In this document: positions 35,763 to 47,222 of the stretch, piece by piece
Position numbering within the stretch: the first letter of the stretch is position 1
Layout of the letters: each line of letters begins with the position of its first letter
DNA from: Pseudomonas sp.
GTDB taxonomy: Bacteria; Pseudomonadota; Gammaproteobacteria; Pseudomonadales; Pseudomonadaceae
NCBI RefSeq assembly: GCF_030683065.1
Contig: NZ_JAUXMX010000043.1
Location: 21,004 to 85,003, forward strand
Reading direction: 5' to 3'
DNA: 64,000 nucleotides
The notes under the pieces: model-generated
What the model was told of the DNA's origin: nothing
Database searches by the model: none
The model's input: the letters and a program-made list of their open reading frames with translations, nothing else
Made by a program: the position numbers and the translations under genes

Positions 35763-36230
35763 ATGCCCCCCTATTCGCGAACGTCGGCATTCATGCCGGC
35801 GCTCACCATTGCCGCAGTGGCCATGAGCGGCGCAATCAGCGCAGACACGTCGGGCCAGCAAATCATCGATGCCCGGCGAGAGACTCAAGTGTGGCGGGCC
35901 TATGCGCAAAGCCAATATTTGCGCGCCAACACCCTCGAAGTGAGCGTACTCAACGGCAAAGCCACGCTCACCGGCAGGGTCGAAGGGCAGCTCAATAAAT
36001 ACCTGGCCAAGCTCATCGCGCTGGGCGTCGAGGGCGTGGCCGAAGTGGATAATCAGATCGTTGTGTTCGCAGCTCCCCCCGTGTCGACCTCAGCACACCG
36101 CGCCCAGCCGGCGCCGAGCGGCAACTGGAGTGGCGAGGCAGATAACCCGGCGCAGCGGACGCCAGCCGCTGGCCGTGGACAACGCGCAAATGAAACCCAC
36201 AACGTCAATCGAGAAGGGTTCACGTTTTAA
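35763..36230 (+). CDS. BON-domain periplasmic protein
   Basis: A 155-residue protein. The ATG at 35763 follows GGAGA; residues 1-28 form a signal peptide. One BON domain is seen at about 30-100 (RRETQVWRAYAQSQYLRANTLEVSVLNGKATLTGRVEGQLNKYLAKLIALGVEGVAEVDNQIVV). Its last 50 residues are low-complexity. BON proteins are linked to envelope and osmotic stress. It stands alone. Confidence 0.8.
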   Translation: MPPYSRTSAFMPALTIAAVAMSGAISADTSGQQIIDARRETQVWRAYAQSQYLRANTLEVSVLNGKATLTGRVEGQLNKYLAKLIALGVEGVAEVDNQIVVFAAPPVSTSAHRAQPAPSGNWSGEADNPAQRTPAAGRGQRANETHNVNREGFTF

Positions 36231-36313
36231 CCCGCTGAGCGTCCGCTCCGACGAGGTCGTTGATCTGCAAGGATCGTCGTAGCGGCGGACCGACGATACT
36301 TTTGATCTGCAAC

Positions 36314-36400
36314 TGTAGGCGCTAGCTTGCTGGCGATGCTTTTGACCTACATAGATCGTCGGCGCGCTGCCAGGACTAGTCGTCCCCCTGGCGTCTACAG
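36314..36400. repeat. Dispersed repeat, TGTAGGnGCnAG type, degenerate
   Basis: CTGTAGGCGCTAGCTTGCTG at the left and CGTCCCCCTGGCGTCTACAG at the right. It is related to the copies at 49022-49118 and 56968-57045 but more diverged. Confidence 0.65.
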
Positions 36401-36464
36401 AGCTTATCTCGTGATCTATTTTTGATGAGAGCGGCCAGTCAATCGAAGCCGCAGAGAACGCTGG

Positions 36465-36623
36465 TTACAGCCGTCCCATCAGCAACAGGATCAATACGAT
36501 AACCAGCACCAAGCCCAACCCACCCGTCGGACCATAGCCCCAACGTCGACTGTGCGGCCACGCGGGTATGGCACCCACCAGCATCAACAACAGCACGATC
36601 AACAAAATCGTTCCCAAGCCCAT
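36465..36623 (-). CDS. Small hydrophobic DUF3309-type protein
   Basis: A 52-residue protein with two hydrophobic stretches (GTILLIVLLLMLVGAIPAWPH and GLGLVLVIVLILLLMGRL) separated by SRRWGYGPTGG, the DUF3309 pattern. GGAGAACGCC precedes the ATG. These are small membrane proteins of unknown role, often in stress-related groups. Confidence 0.85.
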   Translation of the reverse strand: MGLGTILLIVLLLMLVGAIPAWPHSRRWGYGPTGGLGLVLVIVLILLLMGRL

Positions 36624-37069
36624 GGCGTTCTCCATAAATAGTTCGAGCTCGCTGGCGCAGAAACCTCGACACGAGGTATCACGCTCACCATGACAAGCCA
36701 TGCCGATAGGCTTCGAGCATCACTGATCGAATAGTAGCGAGTAGGCACCCCGCTAGTTTCAACCGTTAGCCCTCCCAGTTCGGTGCGCTGTCAAACATAG
36801 CAATCATTGCGGCATAGCCACCGACCAATGGCATGCCTGTTGAATGGGCGCCGTGACTATTCTTTGGCTTATACATTCAGGCGAATGTATCGCTGCGACT
36901 ACCCGCTGGCGGCAGCGCGACAGACCTCCTTGGGAGGGCAGCCAATGCAAGTAGCATATTGCTGGAATGGCATCACTCCCAGCCTGGCGCTGAGCACCTG
37001 CATGCCGAACATGCAGCCCCTCGCGGCGCCGCGGCTGCAGTTCGACGCAAGAGCCAAGGGATTGCTCGT
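36624..37069. other. Intergenic region before the gene at 37070
   Basis: A stretch of 446 bases. It should hold divergent promoters for the DUF3309 gene and the gene at 37070. Open frames here overlap each other and lack coding character. No repeat or hairpin stands out. Confidence 0.35.
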
Positions 37070-37987
37070 GTGCTTGCGGTGAGGCGTCTTCTACTGCCCG
37101 GCGCTGGCTGTTTGCAGTGGTTGCGCGCGAGCATGCTGGTGGCGCTGCTAGTTGCCGGCCACACTCACGCACAAGACGCCGAGGCGCTCAAGGCCCGGCA
37201 TGCGGCCCTTGCCGAGCAACTCAGCGAAACCCCCTTTAAACGCCCACTGCATCTCGAGTCCAGGCAAACTGCTGACGCGTTACAAGGCGATATTTACGCC
37301 GTGATCGAGCAGCCCTTCGCCTTGGTCAGCATGGCGCTGCAAGGCAGTACGCACTGGTGCGACATCCTGATCCTGCACCTGAATGTGAAAAACTGCCGCG
37401 CCTCAGCGGGTCCGGGCGGAGAAGTCCTGCGCCTGCATATCGGCCGCAAGTTCGAGCAGGCCCTGGCCGATGCCTACCTGTTCGAATTTACCTACCGGGT
37501 CGTCACTGCGACGCCCGAGTTTCTTCAGGTGCTATTGGAGGCCAGGGACGGGCCGCTGGGCACCCGCAGCTACCGCATCGCGCTCGAAGCAGTAGCCCTC
37601 GATAACCGGCGCAGCTTCCTCCACCTCTCCTATTCCTATGCGTACGGCGTTGCAGCCCGCATGGCCACGCAGAGCTACCTGGCGACACTGGGACGCAACA
37701 AGGTGGGTTTCAGCATCGTCGGCCGGACAGCCTCGGGGCAGCCCGTCTACATCGAGGGCATGCGCGGGGTGATCGAACGCAACACCATGCGTTACTACCT
37801 GGCGATCGAGGCCTACCTGAACGCCCTGCCGGAGCCGCCGCTAACCCGCCAGGAAAAACGCCTGCAACTCTGGTACGACGCTGTCGAGCACTACCCGGCG
37901 CAACTGCATGAACGTGAGCGCGAGCAGTACCTGACGATGAAGCGCAAGGAGATCCAGCGCCAGCAGGCAGACGCTGCTAGCGAATAA
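37070..37987 (+). CDS. Hypothetical secreted protein
   Basis: About 305 residues; I do not recognise the family. The frame is open further upstream. A GTG at 37070 with AAGGGA eight bases away gives an N terminus with Arg residues and a hydrophobic stretch ending HTHAQD, a good signal peptide. An ATG at 37133 would leave only a short leader. The body has one pair of cysteines (WCDILILHLNVKNCR), a tyrosine-rich region (LHLSYSYAYGVAARMATQSYL) and a charged C-terminal helix. Codon use fits the neighbours, so it is real. Confidence 0.65.
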   Translation: MLAVRRLLLPGAGCLQWLRASMLVALLVAGHTHAQDAEALKARHAALAEQLSETPFKRPLHLESRQTADALQGDIYAVIEQPFALVSMALQGSTHWCDILILHLNVKNCRASAGPGGEVLRLHIGRKFEQALADAYLFEFTYRVVTATPEFLQVLLEARDGPLGTRSYRIALEAVALDNRRSFLHLSYSYAYGVAARMATQSYLATLGRNKVGFSIVGRTASGQPVYIEGMRGVIERNTMRYYLAIEAYLNALPEPPLTRQEKRLQLWYDAVEHYPAQLHEREREQYLTMKRKEIQRQQADAASE

Positions 37988-38110
37988 GTGCCAACCGCTG
38001 CGCCAGCGCGCGCCCTTCAACGACTAAGGCTTTGCGCAATAAAACCGCCTAAGATGGCGCGGCCAAACCGCTGGTTGCACGCGACCACTTGAACCTACGG
38101 AAACGCCGCA

Positions 38111-39061
38111 TTGGATCGTCTGACACTGGAACGCCGGCAAGTCTGGGTTTACCTGACAGCCATCATTGCCGGGCTGCTGCTCGGCAGCCTGCTGCCGGGC
38201 ATCGCCCCGACCCTGCAAGCCATGCTGTGGCCGACGCTGATGCTGTTGCTCTATACGACCTTCGTCCAGGTGCCACTGTTGCACCTACGCGCAGCCTTCG
38301 CTGATCGACGCTTCATCAGCGCCTTGCTGGTCGGCAACTTCCTGCTCGTGCCCCTGTTGGTCTGGGGCCTGCTGCACTGGCTGCCGGATGATCCGGTACT
38401 GCGCGTGGGGGTGCTGCTGGTGTTGCTGGTGCCCTGCACGGACTGGTTCATCTCCTTCACCCAGCTGGGCGGCGGCGATGTACCGCGCGCGGTGGCCGTG
38501 ACCCCGATCAACCTGCTGCTGCAATTGCTGCTGCTACCCGTCTACCTGTGGCTGCTGACAGACGCGCAACTGACCAGCGCACTGACAGTCAGGGATGCAG
38601 TACCCGCGCTGCTGGTTGTGCTGGTCCCATTACTGCTGGCGGCGCTGAGCGAGCGCTGGCTCGAGGCGCGGACCGGGCGCGACGCACTGCGTCAACACCT
38701 GGCCTGGTGGCCGGTACCGCTGCTGGGCCTGGTGGTATTACTGATAGCAGGCGCCCAGGTCGCGGCGGTAAAGAATGCCCTGGAGCTGCTACCGCTATTG
38801 CTGCCGGTGTTTATCGCCTACCTGCTGCTGGCAGCTGTTATCGCCAAGCTGCTGGCGCTTACCTGGCAACTGCCAGCCAGCCACGGGCGCACCCTCGCCT
38901 TCAGCCTGGGCACGCGCAATTCCTTCGTGGTCCTGCCCGTTGCCCTGAGCTTGCCGCACGGCTGGGAAGTGGCGGCAGTGGTGATCGTCGTGCAGTCGCT
39001 GGTCGAACTGTTCGGCATGCTGGGGTATCTGTACTGGCTGCCGCGCCGACTGTTTCGCTAG
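38111..39061 (+). CDS. BASS/ACR3-like membrane transporter
   Basis: A 316-residue protein starting with TTG, with nine to ten hydrophobic segments. LLVPCTDWFISFTQLGGGDVPRAVAVTPINLLLQ is close to the Cys-containing region of ACR3 and bile-acid symporter relatives. SLGTRNSFVVLPVALSLP matches their crossover region. Such proteins are often named arsenic resistance proteins, but this one is not in the ars island, and its substrate is unknown. Confidence 0.8.
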   Translation: MDRLTLERRQVWVYLTAIIAGLLLGSLLPGIAPTLQAMLWPTLMLLLYTTFVQVPLLHLRAAFADRRFISALLVGNFLLVPLLVWGLLHWLPDDPVLRVGVLLVLLVPCTDWFISFTQLGGGDVPRAVAVTPINLLLQLLLLPVYLWLLTDAQLTSALTVRDAVPALLVVLVPLLLAALSERWLEARTGRDALRQHLAWWPVPLLGLVVLLIAGAQVAAVKNALELLPLLLPVFIAYLLLAAVIAKLLALTWQLPASHGRTLAFSLGTRNSFVVLPVALSLPHGWEVAAVVIVVQSLVELFGMLGYLYWLPRRLFR

Positions 39062-39161
39062 CAGATCCGTGCAGGGGTTGTGAAAATATCGAGCGCAACG
39101 CCGCAGTCGGCGCTTTTGGCGATCCGTAGGGTGCCACTCGCCGCAGGCAGTGCACCTTGGT

Positions 39162-39308
39162 TCATCGGAGCTGGCGGGTTGTCGCCACCTCAGCCAGGGC
39201 CTGCTGCAAGGCCGGGATAAAAGCCCCGCCAGCCAACGGCGACCAGGCCAGCACCTGGCCATCCCAGACGCTCGCTTGAGCCAGCAGCGACAGCTCGATC
39301 TGGTTGCA
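39162..39308 (-). pseudogene. Aldo/keto reductase C-terminal remnant
   Basis: The minus-strand frame reads NQIELSLLAQASVWDGQVLA then WSPLAGGAFIPALQQALAEV before a stop. NQIE-SLL and AWSPLAGG are landmarks of aldo/keto reductases, but the stretch between them is shortened and the whole N-terminal barrel is missing. A REP copy of the RAYT family directly abuts the broken end at 39310. Confidence 0.65.
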
Positions 39309-39309
39309 T

Positions 39310-39330
39310 GTAGGGTGCGCCGAGCGCACC
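39310..39330. repeat. Single REP, GTAGGGTGCGCC family
   Basis: GTAGGGTGCGCCGAGCGCACC, one copy, directly beside the aldo/keto reductase remnant. Confidence 0.8.
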
Positions 39331-39405
39331 AACTACCAGCGCCGCCCTGCGCTCATACACTGGCGCGCATGGCCTGGGGCGGCCCCGCGCGCACCGCGTA
39401 CTCGG

Positions 39406-40077
39406 TCAATCCAACAGCTGCAGGGCCTCGGCACTGCACTGTTGAATGCGTGCCCAATCGCCGTTCTTGACCCACTGGCTGTCGAACATCCAGGTGCCGC
39501 CGACGCACATTACGTTGGCCAGCGCCATGTAGCGCTGCAGGTTGTCGGGGTTGATGCCGCCGGTGGGGCAGAACCGCGCATCGCCGAAGGGACCGCCAAG
39601 AGCCTTGAGCGCCGCCGTGCCGCCGCAGACTTCCGCGGGGAACAGCTTGAAGCGGCGGTAGCCGAGGGCATAGCCGAGCATGATGTCCGAGGCGCTGCTG
39701 GTGCCGGGCAACATCGGCACCGGGCTGTCCAGGCTGGCCTTGAGCAGTTCGGCGGTAGAGCCGGGGGTGACGATGAACTGCGCACCGGCCTCCTCGGCGG
39801 CGGCGAGCATCTGCAAGTCGAGCACAGTACCGGCGCCGACACAGAGTTCAGGGCGTTGCTCGCGCAGCAGGCGAATGGCGGTCAGGCCGTGGGCCGAGCG
39901 CAGGGTGATTTCCAGCACGCTCAGGCCGCCGGCCGCCAGGGCATCAGCCAACGGCAGGATGTCCGCCTCGCGGGCGATGGTGATCACCGGCATGATCCGC
40001 GCGCGGGCGCAGAGGCTGTCGATCTGGGCGATTTTTGCAGCCATGCGGGCCTGCGGGCGTTGGTCGATGGTCATCAT
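39406..40077 (-). CDS. eda: KDPG aldolase
   Basis: A 223-residue enzyme splitting 2-keto-3-deoxy-6-phosphogluconate to pyruvate and glyceraldehyde 3-phosphate, the last Entner-Doudoroff step. The catalytic parts are ARIMPVITIAR, SVLEITLRS (Glu), and the Schiff-base lysine in FKLFPAEVCGG. AAGGA lies before the ATG. It follows pgl and zwf on the same strand, the standard pseudomonad operon under HexR. Confidence 0.96.
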   Translation of the reverse strand: MMTIDQRPQARMAAKIAQIDSLCARARIMPVITIAREADILPLADALAAGGLSVLEITLRSAHGLTAIRLLREQRPELCVGAGTVLDLQMLAAAEEAGAQFIVTPGSTAELLKASLDSPVPMLPGTSSASDIMLGYALGYRRFKLFPAEVCGGTAALKALGGPFGDARFCPTGGINPDNLQRYMALANVMCVGGTWMFDSQWVKNGDWARIQQCSAEALQLLD

Positions 40078-40096
40078 ATCGGCTGGTCCTTCGGGC

Positions 40097-40810
40097 CTAG
40101 GGGCACCAGTAAATCTCAAGGGGAGAATGTAAGAGCGCGCGCACCGGCATGTTCGCCACCTCGCCCACAGCCAGGGCTGCAGCCAGGGTCTTGAGCTTGC
40201 CTTGCCCCTGCAGGGCCAGCAGCGACAAACGTGCAGAGGCCAGTAATGGCAAGGTCAGGCTCAAGCGCTGATGCGGCACGCTGGGCGCCAGCATCGGCAG
40301 GCAGCGGCGCGGGCAGTCGGCCTGCAAGGCGTCGTGCAGATTCGGGCTGTCCGGGAACAGCGAGGCGGTATGGCCGTCGTCGCCCATGCCCAGCACCAGC
40401 ACGTCAATCGGCGGTAACTCGGCCAGGGCCTGATCGGCTTGCAGCGCCGCTTGTTCCAGGTTGGCAGCCGCCTGGTACAAGCCCACAAAGCGTGCGGCGG
40501 CGGCTGGGCCACGGAGCAAATGACGGCGCACCAGGCCTTCGTTGCTGTCAGGGTGGGCGACCGGCACCCAGCGCTCGTCGGCCAGGCTGATTACCACCTG
40601 CGCCCAGTGCAGCGGCTGCTGCGCCAGGGCCTCGAAAAACGCTATCGGGCTGCGCCCACCGGACACCACCAGAGTCGCCTGACCCTGGGTTTCGATCGCC
40701 ACGCGCAACGCCTCGGCGACCGCCTGGGCCAAAGCCTTGGCCAGCTGGGCCGGATTGCTCAGGCTGCGCGCCACCACGCCCAGCGGTAAATCGAGATCAG
40801 AGATCGCCAT
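40097..40810 (-). CDS. pgl: 6-phosphogluconolactonase
   Basis: A 237-residue lactonase. Motifs are [41 protein letters not shown] and [14 protein letters not shown] (catalytic His). It hydrolyses 6-phosphogluconolactone made by Zwf. Its start overlaps the end of zwf by 14 bases. Confidence 0.96.
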   Translation of the reverse strand: MAISDLDLPLGVVARSLSNPAQLAKALAQAVAEALRVAIETQGQATLVVSGGRSPIAFFEALAQQPLHWAQVVISLADERWVPVAHPDSNEGLVRRHLLRGPAAAARFVGLYQAAANLEQAALQADQALAELPPIDVLVLGMGDDGHTASLFPDSPNLHDALQADCPRRCLPMLAPSVPHQRLSLTLPLLASARLSLLALQGQGKLKTLAAALAVGEVANMPVRALLHSPLEIYWCP

Positions 40811-42266
40811 ACCAGGACCTCCCGTCGCGGGTGATCAGGGCAATCGACCCCATCGGCCCCCACGTTCCGGCGGCATAGGGTTTCGGTGCATCGCCCAATT
40901 GCTTCCAGCCGGCGATCAGCTGATCGCACCACAGCCAGGCACATTCGATTTCGTCCTTGCGCACAAAAAGATTCTGATTGCCACGCATCACTTCCAGCAG
41001 CAACCGCTCGTAGGCATCGGGAATACGCGCGCTGCGGTAGGTGTCGGAGAAATTCAGCTGCAAGGCGTGACTGCGCAACTGCATGCCCTTGTCCAGGCCC
41101 TGATCCTTGGTCATCACCTGCAGGGCGATACCTTCGTCCGGCTGCAGGCGGATGATCAGCTTGTTGCCGATCAACTGGCGCTGCTCCGGGGCGAAGATGT
41201 AGTGCGGGGTTTCCTTGAAGTGGATGACGATCTGCGACATTTTTTCCGCCATGCGCTTGCCGGTGCGCAGGTAGAACGGCACGCCGGCCCAGCGCCAGTT
41301 GCGAATGTCCGCACGAATGGCGACGAAGGTTTCGGTATCGCTCTGGGTGTTGGAGTTTTCCTCCTGCAGATAACCCGGCACCGCCTTGCCATCGCTGCTG
41401 CCAGCCACGTACTGACCACGCACCACCTGGCGGCTGAGTTGCGCAGAGGTGATTGGCTCTAGTGCTTTGAGTACCTTGACCTTCTCGTCACGGATGCTGT
41501 CGGCGGACAGTTCGCTGGGCGGGTCCATGGCGATCAGGCAGAGCAGTTGCAGCAGGTGATTCTGGATCATGTCGCGCAGCTGACCGGCCTGGTCGAAGTA
41601 GCCCCAACGGCCTTCGATACCGACCTTCTCGGCCACGGTGATTTCCACGTGGGAGATGTGATTCTGGTTCCACTGGGTTTCGAACAGACTGTTGGCGAAC
41701 CGCAGAGCGATCAGGTTCTGCACCGTCTCCTTGCCCAGGTAATGGTCGATGCGATAAATGCGAGTTTCCGGGAAATACTGCGCGACCGCATCGTTGACCG
41801 CCCGCGATGACTGCAAATCGTGGCCGATGGGTTTTTCCAGTACCACCCGCGCCCGCTCGGCCAGGCCGACCCGCGCCAGGTTGGCGCAGATCCCGCCGTA
41901 AACCGCGGCCGGCGTGGCGAAATAGGCAATCACGCGCTCACCACTGCCAACCTGTTCGGCCAGCGCGTCGTAGTCGTCAGCCTGCAGGAAGTCCATGGTC
42001 AGGTAGCTGAGGCGTGCCTGGAAACGTTGCAACACCACCTGGTCGATCTCGCGAGCGGGCACATGGCGTAACAGGTGTTCACCAATAGAGGCCAGATGCT
42101 GGGACGCCTCGCCATTCTCGCGCGCCAGGGCGAAAATCCGCGTATCGGCATGCAGCAGGCCCGCACGATCGAGCTGATAGAGCGCCGGAAACAGTTTACG
42201 CAGGGCCAGATCACCTAGCGCACCGAACAAGGCAAACGTACAGGATTCAACAGTTATCGAGGTCAT
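40797..42266 (-). CDS. zwf: Glucose-6-phosphate 1-dehydrogenase
   Basis: A 489-residue enzyme oxidising glucose 6-phosphate to the lactone. The N-terminal nucleotide site is [19 protein letters not shown] and the active site [14 protein letters not shown]. It heads the zwf-pgl-eda operon, divergent from hexR. The intergenic region (42267-42440) is A+T-rich, with a possible HexR site. Confidence 0.97.
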   Translation of the reverse strand: MTSITVESCTFALFGALGDLALRKLFPALYQLDRAGLLHADTRIFALARENGEASQHLASIGEHLLRHVPAREIDQVVLQRFQARLSYLTMDFLQADDYDALAEQVGSGERVIAYFATPAAVYGGICANLARVGLAERARVVLEKPIGHDLQSSRAVNDAVAQYFPETRIYRIDHYLGKETVQNLIALRFANSLFETQWNQNHISHVEITVAEKVGIEGRWGYFDQAGQLRDMIQNHLLQLLCLIAMDPPSELSADSIRDEKVKVLKALEPITSAQLSRQVVRGQYVAGSSDGKAVPGYLQEENSNTQSDTETFVAIRADIRNWRWAGVPFYLRTGKRMAEKMSQIVIHFKETPHYIFAPEQRQLIGNKLIIRLQPDEGIALQVMTKDQGLDKGMQLRSHALQLNFSDTYRSARIPDAYERLLLEVMRGNQNLFVRKDEIECAWLWCDQLIAGWKQLGDAPKPYAAGTWGPMGSIALITRDGRSWYGDL

Positions 42267-42330
42267 GATGTTTGTTCTTTTATCAAGTTAAGCTAGAAAT
42301 ACCCTGTCACCGGGATTTTATCAAGGCTAT

Positions 42331-42354
42331 ATGTAGTAATAAAAACAACATTAC
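42331..42354. promoter_or_regulatory. Possible HexR site between zwf and hexR
   Basis: TGTAGTAATAAAAACAACAT followed by TAC contains GTAAT and ATTAC as inverted arms 9 bases apart, similar to but not identical with the HexR palindrome. It is weaker than the site at 55837-55851. The position in the divergent promoter region supports it. Confidence 0.4.
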
Positions 42355-42440
42355 GCTAAAAAACACTTTCCAGTGGTAGCCGCTTGGCTCCGTCAGTACG
42401 ATAGGCCAGCAATTTCAGCGCAGGCTTAGGAAGAAAAAAA

Positions 42441-43310
42441 ATGGATCGCGTGCGAAACCTCCTGGAACAGATCCAGGGCCGACTCGACAGCCTGAACAAG
42501 GCTGAACGTAAAGTCGCCGAAGTGATTCTGCGCAACCCGCAGCAAGCCACCCGCCTGAGTATCGCCGCCCTGGCGCAAGCCGCACTGGTCAGTGAACCGA
42601 CGGTAAACCGCTTCTGCCGCTCATTCGGCGTCAGCGGCTACCCCGAACTGAAAATGCAGCTGGCGCAAAGCCTGGCCAGCGGCGCCGCCTATGTCAGCCG
42701 CGCGGTGGAAGCCGACGACGCCCCTGAAGCCTATACCCGCAAGATCTTCGGCAGCGCCATTGCCTCGCTGGACAGCGCCTGCCAGTCCCTTGACCCACAG
42801 CTGGTCAGCCGCGCAGTCGACCTGCTGATCCAGGCACGGCAGATCCACTTCTTCGGCCTCGGCGCCTCGGCCCCGGTGGCACTGGACGCCCAGCACAAGT
42901 TCTTCCGCTTCAACCTGGCCGTATCGGCCCACGCCGACGTGCTGATGCAGCGCATGCTCGCCTCGGTGGCGCACACCGGCGACCTGTTCGTGATCATCTC
43001 CTACACCGGGCGCACCCGCGAGCTGGTGGAAGTGGCACGCCTGGCCCGGGAAAATGGCGCCTCGGTACTCGGCCTGACTGCCGCCGGCTCACCCCTGGCC
43101 CAGGCCAGCACCTTGAGCCTGAACATCCCGCTGCCGGAAGACACCGACATCTACATGCCGATGACCTCGCGGATCATCCAGCTCACCGTGCTCGACGTGC
43201 TCGCCACCGGCATGACCCTGCGCCGTGGCGTGGACTTCCAGCCGCACCTGCGCAAGATCAAGGAAAGCCTCAACGCCAGCCGCTATCCGCTGGACGAGGA
43301 GCCGAGCTGA
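42441..43310 (+). CDS. hexR: HexR, RpiR-family repressor of glucose metabolism
   Basis: A 289-residue regulator. The N-terminal helix-turn-helix is [34 protein letters not shown]. The C-terminal SIS domain (about 125-260; [37 protein letters not shown]) binds 2-keto-3-deoxy-6-phosphogluconate in relatives, releasing DNA. It is known to repress zwf-pgl-eda, edd-glk and gapA in pseudomonads, all of which lie in this window. Confidence 0.96.
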   Translation: MDRVRNLLEQIQGRLDSLNKAERKVAEVILRNPQQATRLSIAALAQAALVSEPTVNRFCRSFGVSGYPELKMQLAQSLASGAAYVSRAVEADDAPEAYTRKIFGSAIASLDSACQSLDPQLVSRAVDLLIQARQIHFFGLGASAPVALDAQHKFFRFNLAVSAHADVLMQRMLASVAHTGDLFVIISYTGRTRELVEVARLARENGASVLGLTAAGSPLAQASTLSLNIPLPEDTDIYMPMTSRIIQLTVLDVLATGMTLRRGVDFQPHLRKIKESLNASRYPLDEEPS

Positions 43311-43350
43311 TTCACGCAAGGGCCGCAGCGTTGCCCGAGAAACCCGTCCC

Positions 43351-43422
43351 GTAGCCCGAACAAGCCCTGGCGCAATCCGGGACCACTTTCAAGGACGACT
43401 CCAGGATTACACCCGAGCTACG
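43351..43422. repeat. Dispersed inverted repeat, GTAGCCCG family
   Basis: GTAGCCCGAACAAGCCC at the left and CCCGAGCTAC at the right, with CGCAATCCGGG and CCAGGATTAC inside. It is a diverged copy of the elements at 45848-45915 and 57070-57121. Confidence 0.6.
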
Positions 43423-43430
43423 AGAGCGGT

Positions 43431-43480
43431 GCAGGGTGGATCGGGGCGCGTAGCTGACGCCTTTTTCATCCACCCATAGC
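43431..43480. repeat. Dispersed inverted repeat, GGTGGATCGGGGCGCGTAG family
   Basis: GCAGGGTGGATCGGGGCGCG and a right arm with ATCCACCCATA. The same unit with clearer arms occurs at 50619-50695. Confidence 0.6.
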
Positions 43481-43529
43481 GATGCCGCAGACCTTGCAGA
43501 TGAACATAGGACCTACGGGTTGTGCGCGC

Positions 43530-44435
43530 TTAACCCAGGCGCGCCTTCAGCTCCAGTAAGGCCTCCTCCCCCGGCTTGAGGGTCAGGCTGTCGGCGCGGC
43601 AACTGGCGGCCTGAATGCAGACAAAACCCAGCGCCTCGCGCCAACTCACATCGGTCAGCGGCCGGCTACCCGGATGCCAGACCACGCTGTTGGCGCCGCC
43701 ACGGGTATCGACCAGCAGGCGCCGCTGCCAGGCCAGGTCCTGTATCTGAACCCGCGCGCCATGGTCGAATATTTGGTGACAACCATCCTCCATGCGCAAC
43801 TCGCCGCGTTGCTGACAGTTGCCGCGCTTCAGCAGGTCGTAGCCCTGGGCGCCATCAAGGCCAAGTAACGCCACCCGCGCAACATCGCTGATGCGCCAAT
43901 AAGCATGCAAGGCATGGCTGAGCTGGCAGGGTTCGCTGTCCTGATGCGAGGTACACAGGCGCAGATGCATCTGCTCACCCAGATCAGCCTCCAGGGTCAC
44001 CGTCCAATCGCACAGCTGCAACTGCCAGCTCAGCCGCACGCCCCGCTCGTCCGCCTCGCTACCGAGCAATTGCCAGTCACTCAGCCGTGCCCAGCCGTGG
44101 GACGGCCAACCGCTTTCGCTGGGGTGACGACCGAACCAGGGCCAGCACACCGGCACCCCGCCGCGAATCGCACCGCCGCGCGGCCAACGGCTGGCGCACC
44201 ACAACCAGGGCCGCTGGCCGCGTGGTTGGAAGTGCAGCAATTGGCCGCCCTGGCGACTGAATATGGCCTGGAAACGCGCATGCTCGACCAGCAGCAATTC
44301 ACGCTCCTGGTGAGTCACCCAGCGCAAGGCTGGCCCGGCGCACGACACAAACAACCCGGCCAGGGGATGCTCTGCAGCAGCCCCCGGCCGGGTTGTCGAC
44401 GCGCTAGTCGAACGCCGCGGCTTAGCCGGCAGCAT
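43530..44435 (-). CDS. D-hexose-6-phosphate mutarotase (YeaD-like)
   Basis: A 301-residue aldose 1-epimerase-like protein. Features are QGGQLLHFQPRGQRPWLW, RGGVPVCWPWFGRHP, LSHALHAYWRISDV (catalytic His), and WREALGFVCIQAA (Glu near the end). It equilibrates the anomers of glucose 6-phosphate for Zwf. The ATG at 44435 is chosen; a GTG at 44447 is possible. It lies 21 bases after the porin gene. Confidence 0.9.
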   Translation of the reverse strand: MLPAKPRRSTSASTTRPGAAAEHPLAGLFVSCAGPALRWVTHQERELLLVEHARFQAIFSRQGGQLLHFQPRGQRPWLWCASRWPRGGAIRGGVPVCWPWFGRHPSESGWPSHGWARLSDWQLLGSEADERGVRLSWQLQLCDWTVTLEADLGEQMHLRLCTSHQDSEPCQLSHALHAYWRISDVARVALLGLDGAQGYDLLKRGNCQQRGELRMEDGCHQIFDHGARVQIQDLAWQRRLLVDTRGGANSVVWHPGSRPLTDVSWREALGFVCIQAASCRADSLTLKPGEEALLELKARLG

Positions 44436-44456
44436 CGACCCGCTCACAACAGGCGA

Positions 44457-45719
<1,263 letters not shown>

Positions 45720-45775
45720 TTATTGTGCGGATGCTTCGGAGTACCGCCGAAGCGACGGGTTATTGCCCTGTTTGC

Positions 45776-45797
45776 GGTGCGCATGGCGCACCCTACG
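45776..45797. repeat. REP copy upstream of the porin gene
   Basis: GGTGCGCATGGCGCACCCTACG, inverted relative to the copy at 45645-45665, 75 bases before the porin start. Confidence 0.85.
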
Positions 45798-45847
45798 TAC
45801 TGCAGAATCCCAAGGGCGCGGGTGCGCCCCCGGAGGTATTCAGCGGC

Positions 45848-45915
45848 GTAGCCCGGATGCAATCCGGGGAAAGATTGCGCGACCGACAACGCGTCCCGGA
45901 TTGCATCCGGGCTAC
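45848..45915. repeat. Inverted repeat of the GTAGCCCGGATGCAATCCGGG family
   Basis: Left arm GTAGCCCGGATGCAATCCGG (from 45848) and right arm CCGGATTGCATCCGGGCTAC (to 45915) are nearly perfect inverse copies around a 26-base centre. It lies 12 bases after the gtsD stop and can act as a terminator or mRNA stabiliser. Confidence 0.85.
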
Positions 45916-45926
45916 GAATCGCAAAT

Positions 45927-47087
<1,161 letters not shown>

Positions 47088-47136
47088 ATCATCTCTCCAT
47101 ATCGTTGAAGCGTCGCGAGCGAAGGTCAGGCAAGGC

Positions 47137-47194
47137 GGAATCAGGCGAGGAGGCGGAGTTTAGGCCGCTAAATGAGCATTCCGAGCCTGATTCC
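47137..47194. repeat. Inverted repeat between gtsC and gtsD
   Basis: GGAATCAGGC (47137-47146) and GCCTGATTCC (47185-47194) form a 10-base stem around a 38-base centre. It may adjust the expression of gtsD relative to gtsC. Confidence 0.6.
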
Positions 47195-47222
47195 AACGCA
47201 GCATGACCGAGCGCAGCAGCTT

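Noticed and set aside
38111..39061. Treating the BASS/ACR3-like transporter as part of the arsenic island
   Set aside because: It lies 16 kb away among unrelated genes and has no nearby ArsR or operator.
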